DNA from: Acinetobacter sp. SFB
GTDB lineage: Bacteria > Pseudomonadota > Gammaproteobacteria > Pseudomonadales > Moraxellaceae
Reading direction: 5' to 3'
Length of the DNA: 50,100 nt
NCBI RefSeq assembly: GCF_001647545.1
Contig: NZ_LSZH01000004.1
Coordinates: 1 to 50,100 of the forward strand
How positions within the stretch are numbered: position 1 is the first letter of the stretch; each line of letters starts with the position of its first letter. Positions 38,491-47,547 of this stretch are shown here, piece after piece. Below the pieces are notes generated by a model. The model was not told the DNA's origin, did not search any database, and saw only the letters and a program-made list of their open reading frames with translations. Position numbers and translations under genes: made by a program.

Positions 38491-38964
38491 ATGTTGATTC
38501 AATTGTGTTATGTCAGTAGCCGGATAGAAGCTGAAAATGACCTCTTACAGGATTTAAGCGATATTTTGGTCACCGCCCGGTCTTTTAATCAGCCGCATGA
38601 TATTTATGGGGTGCTTTATTATGCTGAAGGGATTTATTTCCAGTGTCTGGAGGGTGAAAAAAACCAGCTCGACGCTCTATTTTCACAGATCAGCCAGGAC
38701 ACTCGTCATCATCAGATTCAGCGTTTTCCTGACCATGCTGTTGAGCAGCTGCATTTTCAAAAATGGTCGATGAAATATGTCAATCAGCATGGAAAAGTCA
38801 CCCGCCTTTTCAAGAAAATGGGTCTGGAAAAATTTCAGCCCCATCAATTGAATTTTGAGCAGATGAACCAGTTTCTCGATTTGCTGCTCAAAATGGAAGA
38901 AACCGAACATAAGCCAAAAGCCAAGGTCGGCATAAAAAACCGCGGCTATCAAAATTATTTTTAA
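38491..38964 (+). CDS. BLUF-domain blue-light photoreceptor, BlsA-like
   Basis: A flavin-binding light sensor of 157 residues. The photocycle residues are in the standard places: Tyr7 (LCYVS), Asn33 (SFN), Gln51 (YFQCLEG) and Trp92/Met94 (KWSMKY). These are the same numbers I recall for A. baumannii BlsA, which controls motility, biofilm and iron uptake by binding regulators. After the BLUF domain (about residues 1-95) there is a helical C-terminal stretch and a basic tail, but no output enzyme domain, so it should act by protein contact. I chose ATG 38491, preceded by TGGGA, over an upstream in-frame ATG at 38467. Confidence 0.92.
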   Translation: MLIQLCYVSSRIEAENDLLQDLSDILVTARSFNQPHDIYGVLYYAEGIYFQCLEGEKNQLDALFSQISQDTRHHQIQRFPDHAVEQLHFQKWSMKYVNQHGKVTRLFKKMGLEKFQPHQLNFEQMNQFLDLLLKMEETEHKPKAKVGIKNRGYQNYF

Positions 38965-38966
38965 TT

Positions 38967-38995
38967 AAAAAAAACCCGCTGATACGGGTTTTTAA
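38967..38995. terminator. bidirectional terminator between BLUF gene and mpl
   Basis: AAAAACCCG and CGGGTTTTT around a 6-base loop, between two convergent genes. Confidence 0.88.
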
Positions 38996-39007
38996 ATCTT
39001 GAGTTAT

Positions 39008-40372
39008 TTATGCTTTTAAAGCGGTAATTAACTTCTGATGTAAACCACCAAAACCGCCATTCGACATAATCACTACCGCATCGCCCTCACCTGCTTCACT
39101 GGCGACAGTATTAATGATGTCATCCAGTGTACGGACCACAATGGCTTTATTCGGTGCAGCCTCAATTACCGGTTGCAAATCCCAGTCCAGACCTTCCGGT
39201 TGATACCAGATTACTTCATCTGCCAAACGTGCTGAATGTGCCAACCCGTCTTTATGGCTTCCCATACGCATGGTGTTTGAGCGCGGTTCAATAATTGCCC
39301 AAAGTTTGCGTTCGCCTAAGCGTTTACGCGCGCCGTCTAAAGTGGTTTCAATTGCGGTGGGATGATGGGCAAAGTCGTCATACACTTCAATCCCTTTTAC
39401 CGTATCCAGCAATTCCATACGGCGTTTCACGCCGCCAAAATTTGAAAGTGCCTCACATGCAGTTTCAATCGAAACACCGACATGTTCAGCCGCAGTAATG
39501 CTTGCCAAGGCATTGGCGACACTGTGCTGGCCGGTCATATTCCATTTAACGATGCCTTTAACTACACCATTTTCTAAGACTTTAAAGTGAGAGCCATCGC
39601 TAGATAATTGTTCCGCAGAAAGCGAGGCTTTTTCATTGGCATCTAACGAAGTACGAACTACAGGTGTCCAGCACCCCATGTCCAGCACTTCATCAATATT
39701 GCTTTCAGTAATCGGTGCAATAATGCGGCCTTCACTTGGAATAGTACGTACCAGATGATGGAATTGTTTTTGAATGGCAGCCAGATCATCAAAGATATCG
39801 GCATGGTCAAATTCAAGGTTATTTAGAATCGCGGTTTTAGGATGGTAATGCACAAACTTGGAACGCTTATCGAAGAATGCAGAATCGTATTCATCCGCTT
39901 CTACACAAAAGTATTTGCCGCCACCTAAACGTGCGCTTTCACTAAAACCGAGTGGTACGCCGCCAATCAAAAAACCCGGCTCTAACCCAGCTTGATCCAG
40001 TACCCAAGCCAGCATAGTCGTGGTCGTGGTTTTGCCATGTGTACCGGCAACGCCTAAAACATGTTTGCCTTGGAGTACATGGTCTGCCAAAAATTGCGGA
40101 CCAGAAATATACGGTAGACCTGCATTTAACATATATTCCACAGCCTCAATGCCACGTTTCATGGCATTGCCGACAATCACCAAATCGGGGTGTGGTTGCA
40201 AATGGCTATGGTCATAGCCTTGCATTAAGGTAATGCCTGCATTTTCCAGTTGGGTCGACATGGGTGGATAGACGTTCGCATCCGAACCCGTCACCTTATG
40301 TCCTAAATCACGTGCTAATAATGCCAGCGAACCCATAAAGGTGCCACAGATACCCAAAATATGCAGATGCAT
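39008..40372 (-). CDS. mpl: UDP-N-acetylmuramate:tripeptide ligase Mpl
   Basis: Peptidoglycan-recycling ligase that attaches recovered L-Ala-gamma-D-Glu-meso-DAP to UDP-MurNAc in the cytosol. The 454-residue product has a nucleotide-binding N-domain (MHLHILGICGTFMGSLALLA), the Mur-ligase ATP loop GTHGKTT at 110-116, and the C-domain motifs DDFAHHPTAIETTLDG and EPRSNTMRMG. MGSLA near the N-terminus distinguishes Mpl from MurC. I chose ATG 40372 (GGAG upstream) over an in-frame GTG 15 bases earlier. anmK in the same window belongs to the same recycling route. Confidence 0.95.
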   Translation of the reverse strand: MHLHILGICGTFMGSLALLARDLGHKVTGSDANVYPPMSTQLENAGITLMQGYDHSHLQPHPDLVIVGNAMKRGIEAVEYMLNAGLPYISGPQFLADHVLQGKHVLGVAGTHGKTTTTTMLAWVLDQAGLEPGFLIGGVPLGFSESARLGGGKYFCVEADEYDSAFFDKRSKFVHYHPKTAILNNLEFDHADIFDDLAAIQKQFHHLVRTIPSEGRIIAPITESNIDEVLDMGCWTPVVRTSLDANEKASLSAEQLSSDGSHFKVLENGVVKGIVKWNMTGQHSVANALASITAAEHVGVSIETACEALSNFGGVKRRMELLDTVKGIEVYDDFAHHPTAIETTLDGARKRLGERKLWAIIEPRSNTMRMGSHKDGLAHSARLADEVIWYQPEGLDWDLQPVIEAAPNKAIVVRTLDDIINTVASEAGEGDAVVIMSNGGFGGLHQKLITALKA

Positions 40373-40625
40373 TCGTTTTAACTCCACTGCTTTTTTGACA
40401 CATCACTTTGGTCTGGGTGGTGTCATTATTGATTCAATTTGAAAGCAACGATATCAAGGGTTTCGCCGAAAAGATAGTCTTTCTTGTATCTATTCATAGG
40501 ATTGCATGATGCGTTTTATATCGCTGTTATACGGCTATAGTTTGCTGGAAAAATCATAGATGAAATGACATGCTTTTTTAGTGGAAAAACGTAAAATATT
40601 CACGATTAATTTAGAAAAATTGACT

Positions 40626-40964
40626 ATGTTCTTTCCGTTGCTGCTTTTAGTGATTTCTAACTGTTTTATGACCTTGGCTTGGTATGGTCATTTGAAGTTT
40701 TTACATGGCGCACCGCTTTGGCAAGCGATTTTATTTGGCTGGCTGATTGCGCTACTGGAATACAGTTTTATGATTCCGGCCACCCGATTGCTGGCACAAC
40801 AAGGCTGGGCGGTTGGACAAATGAAAATTACCCAAGAAGTCATGACTTTACTGGTATTTGTGCCATTTATGATTTTTATGTTTAAGCAGCCTTTTAAGCT
40901 GGATTATTTATGGGCAGGATTGTGTCTTCTGGGTTGCGTATATTTTGTTTTTAGAAGTCAGTAA
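40626..40964 (+). CDS. DMT-like membrane protein, DUF486 family
   Basis: A 112-residue inner-membrane protein with four helices (LLLLVISNCFMTLAWYGHL, AILFGWLIALLEYSFMIPA, VMTLLVFVPFMIFMF, AGLCLLGCVYFVF). The ISNCFMTLAWYGHL and EYSFMIPATRLLA blocks are typical of DUF486. Function unknown; four-helix DMT relatives work as dimers. The start is taken at ATG 40626; an in-frame GTG at 40581 would add a basic 15-residue leader. Confidence 0.85.
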   Translation: MFFPLLLLVISNCFMTLAWYGHLKFLHGAPLWQAILFGWLIALLEYSFMIPATRLLAQQGWAVGQMKITQEVMTLLVFVPFMIFMFKQPFKLDYLWAGLCLLGCVYFVFRSQ

Positions 40965-41182
40965 AACTTGATCATTTTATTTGGAATTTGAGTTACATCA
41001 CTGCCCTTTCCTCAGTGATTTCTTTATTATTTATCTAAAAATAGCGGAAATATGGCAGTACAGTCTCTGTTAAATTTTGGTGAGATGAAAAATCAGTCTA
41101 TAATGTCGGGCTTGTGATTCATTTAAAGCTTGGCACTTGTCGAGATTTATCCTTCCTTACATTTGTTTATGGAATATTTGCA

Positions 41183-41695
41183 ATGAATGCTGCTGCTGCA
41201 GACACTCAACCTCTCGTTGGAATTATCATGGGGTCTCAATCTGATTGGGCAACTCTCGAAAACACTGCCAATATGCTTGAACAGCTTGGCGTCCCATTTG
41301 AAGCGGAAGTTGTTTCTGCGCATCGTACGCCAGATCGTTTATTTGAATATGCTGAAACAGCACGTGAGCGCGGTATTCAGGTGATTATTGCCGGTGCCGG
41401 TGGTGCAGCGCATTTACCCGGTATGTGTGCAGCAAAAACTGACCTACCAGTACTGGGCGTTCCGATAAAATCTTCCATCTTGAATGGCGTAGATTCATTG
41501 CTTTCAATTGTGCAAATGCCCGCTGGTATTGCAGTCGGTACATTGGCGATCGGTCCTGCTGGTGCCACCAATGCCGCGATTATGGCCGCACAAATTTTAG
41601 GTTTAACACGCCCTGAAATTGCAAAAAATGTTGCCCAATTCCGTGCTGCGCAAACTGAAAAAGTGGCGAGCAAAAATATTCCAGGTCAAATGTAA
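41183..41695 (+). CDS. purE: N5-carboxyaminoimidazole ribonucleotide mutase PurE
   Basis: Rearranges N5-CAIR to CAIR, step 6 of purine synthesis, with PurK making its substrate. The 170-residue class I PurE has the ligand loop [19 protein letters not shown] and [13 protein letters not shown]. The start is taken at ATG 41183; the frame is open upstream to 41114, but the family begins near this methionine. It is 27 bp before purK in the usual operon. A TATAAT at 41099-41104 with a weak -35 (TTTGGT) is a possible promoter. Confidence 0.95.
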   Translation: MNAAAADTQPLVGIIMGSQSDWATLENTANMLEQLGVPFEAEVVSAHRTPDRLFEYAETARERGIQVIIAGAGGAAHLPGMCAAKTDLPVLGVPIKSSILNGVDSLLSIVQMPAGIAVGTLAIGPAGATNAAIMAAQILGLTRPEIAKNVAQFRAAQTEKVASKNIPGQM

Positions 41696-41722
41696 AGCCA
41701 AGCTTAAAACGGGACACACGTT

Positions 41723-42844
41723 ATGGATAAAACCATCGGTATTTTTGGTGGTGGTCAACTCGGCCGTATGATGGCACAAGCTGCCCTACCGCTGAATATT
41801 CAATGCACCTTCTTTGAAGCCAGTACAGATTGCCCTTCCGCAGCGCTGGGTCAGGTGATCTCTAGCAAAGCTGAAAATGGCTTAAAACAGTTCATCGAAA
41901 GCGCAGATGTTTTCAGCCTTGAGTTTGAAAACACACCACTGGCAGATGTTGATGTTTTAACCCAGCAAAAAGAACTGCATCCGCCACGTCAGGCTTTGGC
42001 CACTGCGCAAAACCGTTTGCTGGAAAAAGCGTTGTTTGATCAACTCGAAATTCCTGTGGCGCCGTATAAAGCGGTCAATTCTTTACAGAGTTTAAAAGCT
42101 GCGGTTGCTGAACTCGGTTTACCGATTGTTTTAAAAACAGCCACTGGCGGTTATGACGGTAAAGGTCAATTCGTTCTTCGTACTGTAGATCAAATTGAAC
42201 AAGCATGGGCGGAACTTGGCCCTGCAGGTTCCTTGATTGCTGAAAGCTTTGTGATGTTTTCGCGTGAAGTGTCGATTATTGCAGTTCGTGGTCAAAACGG
42301 CGAGGTGAAGACTTGGCCATTGGCTGAAAATCACCATCATAATGGCATTCTGTCGCATTCAATTGTTCCTGCGCCAAACAGTGCAGATTTACAACCTGTG
42401 GCACAAGACTACATCACTCGCCTGTTGAATCATTTGAATTATGTTGGTGTGTTGACGCTTGAATTATTTGTGACTGATAAAGGCTTATATGCCAATGAGA
42501 TGGCACCGCGTGTGCATAACTCAGGTCATTGGTCTATTGAAGGCGCGGTATGCTCACAGTTTGAAAACCACATTCGTGCAGTTGCGGGTTTACCGCTGGG
42601 TTCAACTGAAGTGGTTCGTCCCACAGTGATGGTCAACATTATTGGCAAGCATCCGAAATCTGAAGATGTCTTGGCTTTAAATGGCGCGCATTTGCACCTA
42701 TACAACAAAACTGAACGTACAGGCCGTAAAATTGGTCATATTACGCTGATGCCAAACGACAGCACTGAGTTAAGCACTTTATGCCGTCAATTGGCGAAAA
42801 TTTTGCCTGAACCTCTGGCATTGACTCAAGATATGAGCATTTAA
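41723..42844 (+). CDS. purK: N5-carboxyaminoimidazole ribonucleotide synthase PurK
   Basis: ATP-grasp enzyme that carboxylates AIR with bicarbonate to N5-CAIR, handing it to PurE. The 373-residue product begins IGIFGGGQLGRMMAQAA (nucleotide-binding start of PurK) and has LKTATGGYDGKGQ, EVSIIAVRG and NEMAPRVHNSGHW. Cytosolic, co-transcribed with purE. The operon ends at the terminator at 42862. Confidence 0.96.
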   Translation: MDKTIGIFGGGQLGRMMAQAALPLNIQCTFFEASTDCPSAALGQVISSKAENGLKQFIESADVFSLEFENTPLADVDVLTQQKELHPPRQALATAQNRLLEKALFDQLEIPVAPYKAVNSLQSLKAAVAELGLPIVLKTATGGYDGKGQFVLRTVDQIEQAWAELGPAGSLIAESFVMFSREVSIIAVRGQNGEVKTWPLAENHHHNGILSHSIVPAPNSADLQPVAQDYITRLLNHLNYVGVLTLELFVTDKGLYANEMAPRVHNSGHWSIEGAVCSQFENHIRAVAGLPLGSTEVVRPTVMVNIIGKHPKSEDVLALNGAHLHLYNKTERTGRKIGHITLMPNDSTELSTLCRQLAKILPEPLALTQDMSI

Positions 42845-42861
42845 TCCGTCGATTGAATGAT

Positions 42862-42894
42862 AAAAAAGCGGTCATGCCAATGACCGCTTTTTTT
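42862..42894 (+). terminator. purEK terminator
   Basis: GCGGTCAT, GCCA loop and ATGACCGC with A-run and T-run flanks, about 20 bp after the purK stop. Confidence 0.92.
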
Positions 42895-43082
42895 ATGCCT
42901 GAAGTTCGGGCATGATTGCGCCTCTTTCGAGCATATGCACCATTTATCGGAATAGAATAAGAAATAACTGTATGTAATTCATACAATCTATTATAAATAT
43001 ATTGCATAAAAAACAAACAAATAGAATTGTGCTGTATTTAAGTTTTGCTGCTGTAAAACGATAAAGAAAAAATGCAAAAAAA

Positions 43083-43482
43083 TTTAAATTCAAAAGATAA
43101 AAAATAAATTCAAAATGATACGAGTTTAAATTCAAACTCGCATATTTGAATTTAAAAATTATGAATTTAAAGTTATATCTGGTGGTATGAATTTAAACTT
43201 TAAATTTAATAGCAGACTTTTGAATTTAAACTTTTATGATTTTAAGTCCATAAAACAAAAGAACTTAACTTATCCACAGGGTATTTGAATTTAAAAGGAT
43301 AAATTTAAATTCATATTTTGGGTATTTTTGAATTTAAAGTTTTGAAAATAAGGATTGTGGATAACTTTTTAAATTTAAAAACAGCATATGAATTTAAAAT
43401 AATGAAAAATGAATTTAAATTTACGATTTGATTCAGAAACTGCTAACCGATGATGGTATGGTAAAAACACAATTTAAATTCA
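43083..43482. repeat. array of 12 TGAATTTAAA decamers with two DnaA boxes
   Basis: The 656-bp gap between purK and the lytic transglycosylase gene holds 12 exact copies of TGAATTTAAA. On the plus strand they start at 43147, 43162, 43188, 43221, 43286, 43329, 43389 and 43410. As the complement TTTAAATTCA they start at 43083, 43125, 43304 and 43473. Near copies lie at about 43105, 43199 and 43370. Two perfect DnaA boxes are at 43270-43278 (+) and 43356-43364 (-). The same decamer occurs twice at 15110-15183 and once in oriC. Its function is unknown; spacing is irregular (15-65 bp). Confidence 0.9.
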
Positions 43483-43492
43483 AATACCATCA
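43451..43492 (+). promoter_or_regulatory. inverted repeat in the 5' leader of the lytic transglycosylase gene
   Basis: TGATGGTAT (43451-43459) and ATACCATCA (43484-43492) form a 9-bp perfect stem that abuts the AGGG ribosome site and encloses the last decamer copy. It could be an operator or an RNA hairpin affecting translation. Confidence 0.5.
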
Positions 43493-43500
43493 GGGATACT

Positions 43501-44787
43501 ATGCGTCGCTTAGCTTTCGTTTTAGGTTCAGTTTTTTTTGCAATGACTCAAGCCAATGCTGAGCTGCTTATCAATGGTCAGCCTGTTACGACCGCTTCAA
43601 TTCCATCATCCACGCCAGTTTTTAGCGCTCAAAATAATTTTCAGCAATGTATTGCAAATTTACGCAGCCAAGCCATGGCTTCGGGGGTGAGTGGGTCAAC
43701 CTATGACCGCTACACGCAAAACTTAACGCCTGATTATTCTGTGATTGAAAAACTGAATTATCAGCCTGAATTTTCGACTCCGATCTGGGATTATTTATCC
43801 GGTCTGGTGGATGAAGAGCGTGTGCAACTGGGACGCCAAAAATTAGCCCAACACCGTGATGTACTCAACCGCGTTGCGGCCGCTTATGGGGTTCCGGCTG
43901 AAACTGTGGTGGCAGTTTGGGGGGTGGAAAGTAATTTTGGTGATATTGCCGGAAGTTATCCTTTATTACAGGCTTTGGGGACTTTAAGTTGCGAAGGTCG
44001 TCGTCAAAGTTATTTTCGTGGAGAATTCTTTACCACGATGCGAATTTTACAACGCGGTGATTTAACCGAGCAGCAAATGAAAGGTTCGTGGGCGGGGGCA
44101 TTTGGTCATACTCAGTTTATGCCGTCCACCTATGAAGAGCTTGCGGTTGATTTTGATGGTGATGGTCGTCGCGATCTTGTTTCTAGCACCAGTGATGCTT
44201 TGGCTTCAACCGCAAATTTCTTGAAAAAACGTGGCTGGCAAACTGGCATGCCGTGGGGTTTCGAAGTTCGTATTCCTGAACGCATGTCAATCAGTGGTGA
44301 AGGGCGCCGGAATAAAAAGGCTTTAAGCAGCTGGGTGAGCCGTGGTGTGGTTCGTGCTGATGGCAGTCCTTTAATTCAGGGGAATTTATCTGACAGCAGT
44401 GCGGCGGGATTAATGGCGCCTGCAGGTGAAAATGGTCCGGTATTTTTAGTCTTTAAAAATTTCGATGCTATCTATAGTTATAATGCAGCGGAAAGTTATG
44501 CCTTAGCGATTGCACATTTATCCGATCGCCTGCAAGGTCAGGGTGGGTTTAGTAAAGCCTGGCCCACCGATGATGCCGGAACATCGCGTTCTGAACGACG
44601 TGAAATTCAGCAATTTTTATTGAATAAAGGTTACGATATTGGTACAGTTGATGGCTTAATTGGTGATAAAACCCGTCAAGCAATTCGCCAAGAACAAACA
44701 CGTTTAGGTTTAAGCCCAACTGGTCGTGCAGGCCAACAGATTTTGCGTGCCTTTAGAAATGAAAATGCCAAAATGATGATGAACTAA
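43501..44787 (+). CDS. lytic murein transglycosylase, MltB type with PG-binding domain
   Basis: Cleaves peptidoglycan glycan strands to 1,6-anhydro products in the periplasm. The 428-residue product has a signal peptide ending near ANA (residue 20), an SLT_2/MltB catalytic domain with the active Glu143 in VWGVESNFGD, the GSWAGAFGHTQFMPSTY segment and VDFDGDGRRDL. A C-terminal peptidoglycan-binding domain follows (about residues 365-425, GYDIGTVDGLIGDKTRQAI). No lipobox, so soluble rather than lipid-anchored. Anhydro-sugars from this enzyme feed AnmK, encoded next door on the opposite strand. Confidence 0.93.
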   Translation: MRRLAFVLGSVFFAMTQANAELLINGQPVTTASIPSSTPVFSAQNNFQQCIANLRSQAMASGVSGSTYDRYTQNLTPDYSVIEKLNYQPEFSTPIWDYLSGLVDEERVQLGRQKLAQHRDVLNRVAAAYGVPAETVVAVWGVESNFGDIAGSYPLLQALGTLSCEGRRQSYFRGEFFTTMRILQRGDLTEQQMKGSWAGAFGHTQFMPSTYEELAVDFDGDGRRDLVSSTSDALASTANFLKKRGWQTGMPWGFEVRIPERMSISGEGRRNKKALSSWVSRGVVRADGSPLIQGNLSDSSAAGLMAPAGENGPVFLVFKNFDAIYSYNAAESYALAIAHLSDRLQGQGGFSKAWPTDDAGTSRSERREIQQFLLNKGYDIGTVDGLIGDKTRQAIRQEQTRLGLSPTGRAGQQILRAFRNENAKMMMN

Positions 44788-44802
44788 TCCTATTTTAGCT
44801 AT

Positions 44803-44832
44803 AAAAAGGTCTGCTTAATGCAGACCTTTTTT
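44803..44832. terminator. bidirectional terminator between transglycosylase gene and anmK
   Basis: AAGGTCTGC, a TTAAT loop and GCAGACCTT with A and T runs on either side, between two convergent genes. Confidence 0.9.
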
Positions 44833-44856
44833 ATGGCTAACTGTTTAAACGGGTAG

Positions 44857-45984
44857 CTATATAGCAGTAATAGTACCTAAAACACGATAGCCTACAGCAC
44901 CCGTAACGGTGGGTAGATTGCCACTTTGCTGATTCACAAAGCGCATCGCCAGCCAGGCAAAAGCAGTGGCTTCGACCCAGGTGGGCGCTAAACCAATTGC
45001 AGAAGTGGTTTGAACAGACCAATTATGTTTACGTAAACGCCAACGCAGTTGTTCCAGTAAATGTGAGTTAAAGGCACCCCCGCCACACACATAGACTTCA
45101 CCGGTATCCATGTCAGAGCGGTAAATGGCTTTTTTAATCGCCCGTGTGGTGAGTTTTAATAAGGTCGCCTGCACATTTTCAGGAGTATCTTCCAGCTCAT
45201 TATATTCCACATCATTATGCCAGTCGGCAATTTGTTCATCTAACCATTCCAGATTAAAGTCTTCACGACCGGTACTTTTGGGCGGTTCTTTAGAAAAATA
45301 TTCATGACTTTGCAGGCGGTCGAGCAGACTGCGAATTGGTTGACCATAAGCTGCCCAGTTGCCATTTTCATCATAGGGTTGACCGGTATAACGATGACAC
45401 CAGGCATCCATCAAAATATTGGCCGGTCCGGTATCAAAACCATACACTCCATCTGGGTTACCCGCAGGCAACATGCTGACATTGGCAATGCCACCCAAAT
45501 TTAAAATGACCCGATGAATACTGGGATGCTGGAACAAGGCTTGATGAAATGCAGGAACCAGAGGGGCACCTTGACCACCCGCGGCCATATCACGACGCCT
45601 GAAATCTGAAATTACTGGAATTTTTGTCATTTCTGTAATGATATTGGGGTCACCAATTTGCAGGGTGAAACCATGTTCAGGACGGTGGCGAATGGTTTGT
45701 CCGTGTGAGCCAATGGCTTTAATCTGGCTACGATCTAAATTATTTTTTTCAATCAGCTGGTTAATGCCATGACCAATCATTTGTGCCAGCGCCACATCGG
45801 CTTTGCCCATGCGGTCAATTTCGTTGTCACCGGGTAAAGTCAGTGCCATGAGTTCGTCACGTAAGTCCAAATCAAAGGGCAAGGTGAGGGTCGCGTGAAG
45901 CTGCAATGGATCAAATGAAGCAGCCACAATGTCAACGCCATCCATGCTGGTGCCGGTCATTACGCCAATATAGATCGCTGTCAT
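44857..45984 (-). CDS. anmK: anhydro-N-acetylmuramic acid kinase
   Basis: Cleaves and phosphorylates 1,6-anhydro-MurNAc to MurNAc-6-phosphate in cell-wall recycling. The 375-residue product starts MTAIYIGVMTGTSMDGVD, the AnmK signature, and has SHGQTIRHRP, ISDFRRRDMAAGGQGAPL, LNLGGIANVS and GFDTGPAN. I chose ATG 45984 because that motif begins at once; the frame is open upstream to 46071 into tyrS. It is divergent from tyrS with an 80-bp shared promoter region. Confidence 0.95.
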   Translation of the reverse strand: MTAIYIGVMTGTSMDGVDIVAASFDPLQLHATLTLPFDLDLRDELMALTLPGDNEIDRMGKADVALAQMIGHGINQLIEKNNLDRSQIKAIGSHGQTIRHRPEHGFTLQIGDPNIITEMTKIPVISDFRRRDMAAGGQGAPLVPAFHQALFQHPSIHRVILNLGGIANVSMLPAGNPDGVYGFDTGPANILMDAWCHRYTGQPYDENGNWAAYGQPIRSLLDRLQSHEYFSKEPPKSTGREDFNLEWLDEQIADWHNDVEYNELEDTPENVQATLLKLTTRAIKKAIYRSDMDTGEVYVCGGGAFNSHLLEQLRWRLRKHNWSVQTTSAIGLAPTWVEATAFAWLAMRFVNQQSGNLPTVTGAVGYRVLGTITAI

Positions 45985-46064
45985 GATGATAGTTAAGCCT
46001 GCATTATGCTGAAAAAGTGTTAGTATATCGCACAAATTGTATAACTGATGTATTGGGTTTTGTG

Positions 46065-47279
46065 ATGTCAAATTTCCTGCCGGCTGAAGAACAACTTGCC
46101 CTCATTCAACGAGGTACTCATGAGATTATTTCTGAAGAGGATCTGTTAAAGAAACTCAAGGAAAATCGTCCATTAAAAATTAAAGCGGGCTTTGACCCAA
46201 CCGCACCTGATTTACATTTAGGTCATACTGTACTGATTAACAAGCTAAAAGTTTTTCAGGATTTGGGGCATGATGTTACATTTTTAATTGGTGACTACAC
46301 TGCCATGATTGGCGACCCAACCGGTAAAAGTGCAACCCGTCCACCCTTGTCGCGTGAACAAGTGCTAGAAAATGCAAAAACTTATCAAGAGCAAGTGTTT
46401 AAGATTCTTGATCCAAATAAAACCAAAGTTCGTTTTAACTCTGAATGGTTTGCAGAAAAAACTGCAGCCGATCTGATTCAATTGGCATCTCAGCAAACTG
46501 TTGCACGTATGCTTGAACGTGATGACTTTACCAAGCGTTATAACAACCATCAGCCGATTGCGATTCACGAATTCTTGTATCCATTGGTACAGGGTTATGA
46601 CTCAATTGCTTTGGAAGCGGATGTGGAGTTGGGTGGTACAGACCAGACTTTTAACTTGTTGATGGGTCGTACGCTACAAGGTCGTTTCGAGCAAGAAGCG
46701 CAGGTGTGTATTACCGTACCTATTCTGGAAGGTTTAGATGGCGTAAATAAAATGTCTAAATCTTTGGGGAACTATATTGGTGTATTTGATGCACCAGGTG
46801 CGATGTACCAAAAAGTACTTTCAATGCCAGACGCTTTGATCGAGCGTTATTTTGATCTGCTGAGCTTTAAATCACTGGATGAAATTGCAGTGTTATTGAA
46901 AGAAATGCAAGAAGGTCGTAATCCGCAAGAGATTAAAAAAATCCTTGCATTGGAGTTGGTAGAGCGTTTCCATGGGGCGGAAGCAGCTGAGCATGCGCAT
47001 AAAGGTGCAGGTAATATCATTACTGAAGGCGAATTGCCTGAAGGCACCCCAGAAGTGACTATTTCACGTGCTGAATTTGGTGGTGAAATGTTTATTGCTT
47101 CTATTTTACGTACTGCCGGTTTAACTAAAAATGCCGCACAAGCCAAAGATGCTGTGGCACGTGGCGTGGTAAAAGTGGACTGGGAAGTGGTTGATGCAGG
47201 TTTCTCGGTAAATGAGAATAAAACTTACATCATTCAAGCAGGTAAAAAAGCGATTGCTAAAGTGACCTTCACAGACTAA
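46065..47279 (+). CDS. tyrS: tyrosyl-tRNA synthetase
   Basis: Charges tRNA-Tyr with tyrosine. The 404-residue class I synthetase has HLGH at 51-54 (HIGH motif), KMSKS at 229-233, the tyrosine-site segment [20 protein letters not shown] and a C-terminal S4-like RNA-binding region (about 340-404). The start is taken at ATG 46065, where the family begins ([12 protein letters not shown]). In Acinetobacter tyrS next to an rRNA operon is familiar, consistent with the leader at 49875. Confidence 0.96.
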   Translation: MSNFLPAEEQLALIQRGTHEIISEEDLLKKLKENRPLKIKAGFDPTAPDLHLGHTVLINKLKVFQDLGHDVTFLIGDYTAMIGDPTGKSATRPPLSREQVLENAKTYQEQVFKILDPNKTKVRFNSEWFAEKTAADLIQLASQQTVARMLERDDFTKRYNNHQPIAIHEFLYPLVQGYDSIALEADVELGGTDQTFNLLMGRTLQGRFEQEAQVCITVPILEGLDGVNKMSKSLGNYIGVFDAPGAMYQKVLSMPDALIERYFDLLSFKSLDEIAVLLKEMQEGRNPQEIKKILALELVERFHGAEAAEHAHKGAGNIITEGELPEGTPEVTISRAEFGGEMFIASILRTAGLTKNAAQAKDAVARGVVKVDWEVVDAGFSVNENKTYIIQAGKKAIAKVTFTD

Positions 47280-47313
47280 TAATTTCTTAAATTTATATTT
47301 AAGTTATTGAAAT

Positions 47314-47341
47314 AAAAGCAGGCTTTGGTCTGCTTTTTTTT
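47314..47341 (+). terminator. tyrS terminator
   Basis: AGCAGGC and GTCTGCT arms (one G-U pair) around a short loop, followed by eight T residues, 40 bp after the tyrS stop. Confidence 0.85.
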
Positions 47342-47360
47342 CATATCGTATATGAGAATT

Positions 47361-47471
47361 ATGAATAAGCAAATTCAAAAAAACCTTATAAAAACAACAA
47401 TTAAATTTTTCCAAACCAGTTGCATTATCTTTTACTTATGTATAGGATTTATCCATCTGGACATTGTGTAG
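47361..47471 (+). CDS. possible 36-residue membrane peptide
   Basis: A short frame with a basic amphipathic start (MNKQIQKNLIKTTIKFF) and a hydrophobic helix (CIIFYLCIGFIHL). GAG lies 5 bases upstream of the ATG, and a second in-frame ATG is three codons earlier. It is bounded by the tyrS terminator and another terminator-like hairpin at 47519, so it could be its own small transcript. Low confidence; no family known. Confidence 0.3.
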   Translation: MNKQIQKNLIKTTIKFFQTSCIIFYLCIGFIHLDIV

Positions 47472-47518
47472 AAAACATATCTAGAGGGTCGGTTTGTAAC
47501 AAAAAGCTCCACAGTTTT

Positions 47519-47547
47519 AAGTCTCTTCCCCAAGAGGCTTTTTTTAA
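47519..47547 (+). terminator. terminator-like hairpin
   Basis: AGTCTCTT, CCCC loop and AAGAGGCT (one G-U pair) followed by seven T residues. The only upstream candidate after the tyrS terminator is the 36-codon frame at 47361. From 47548 to 47918 I see no gene or repeat. Confidence 0.75.

Noticed and set aside
43083..43482. CRISPR array as an explanation for the repeats
   Set aside because: The unit is only 10 bp, occurs on both strands with irregular spacing, and no cas gene is present.
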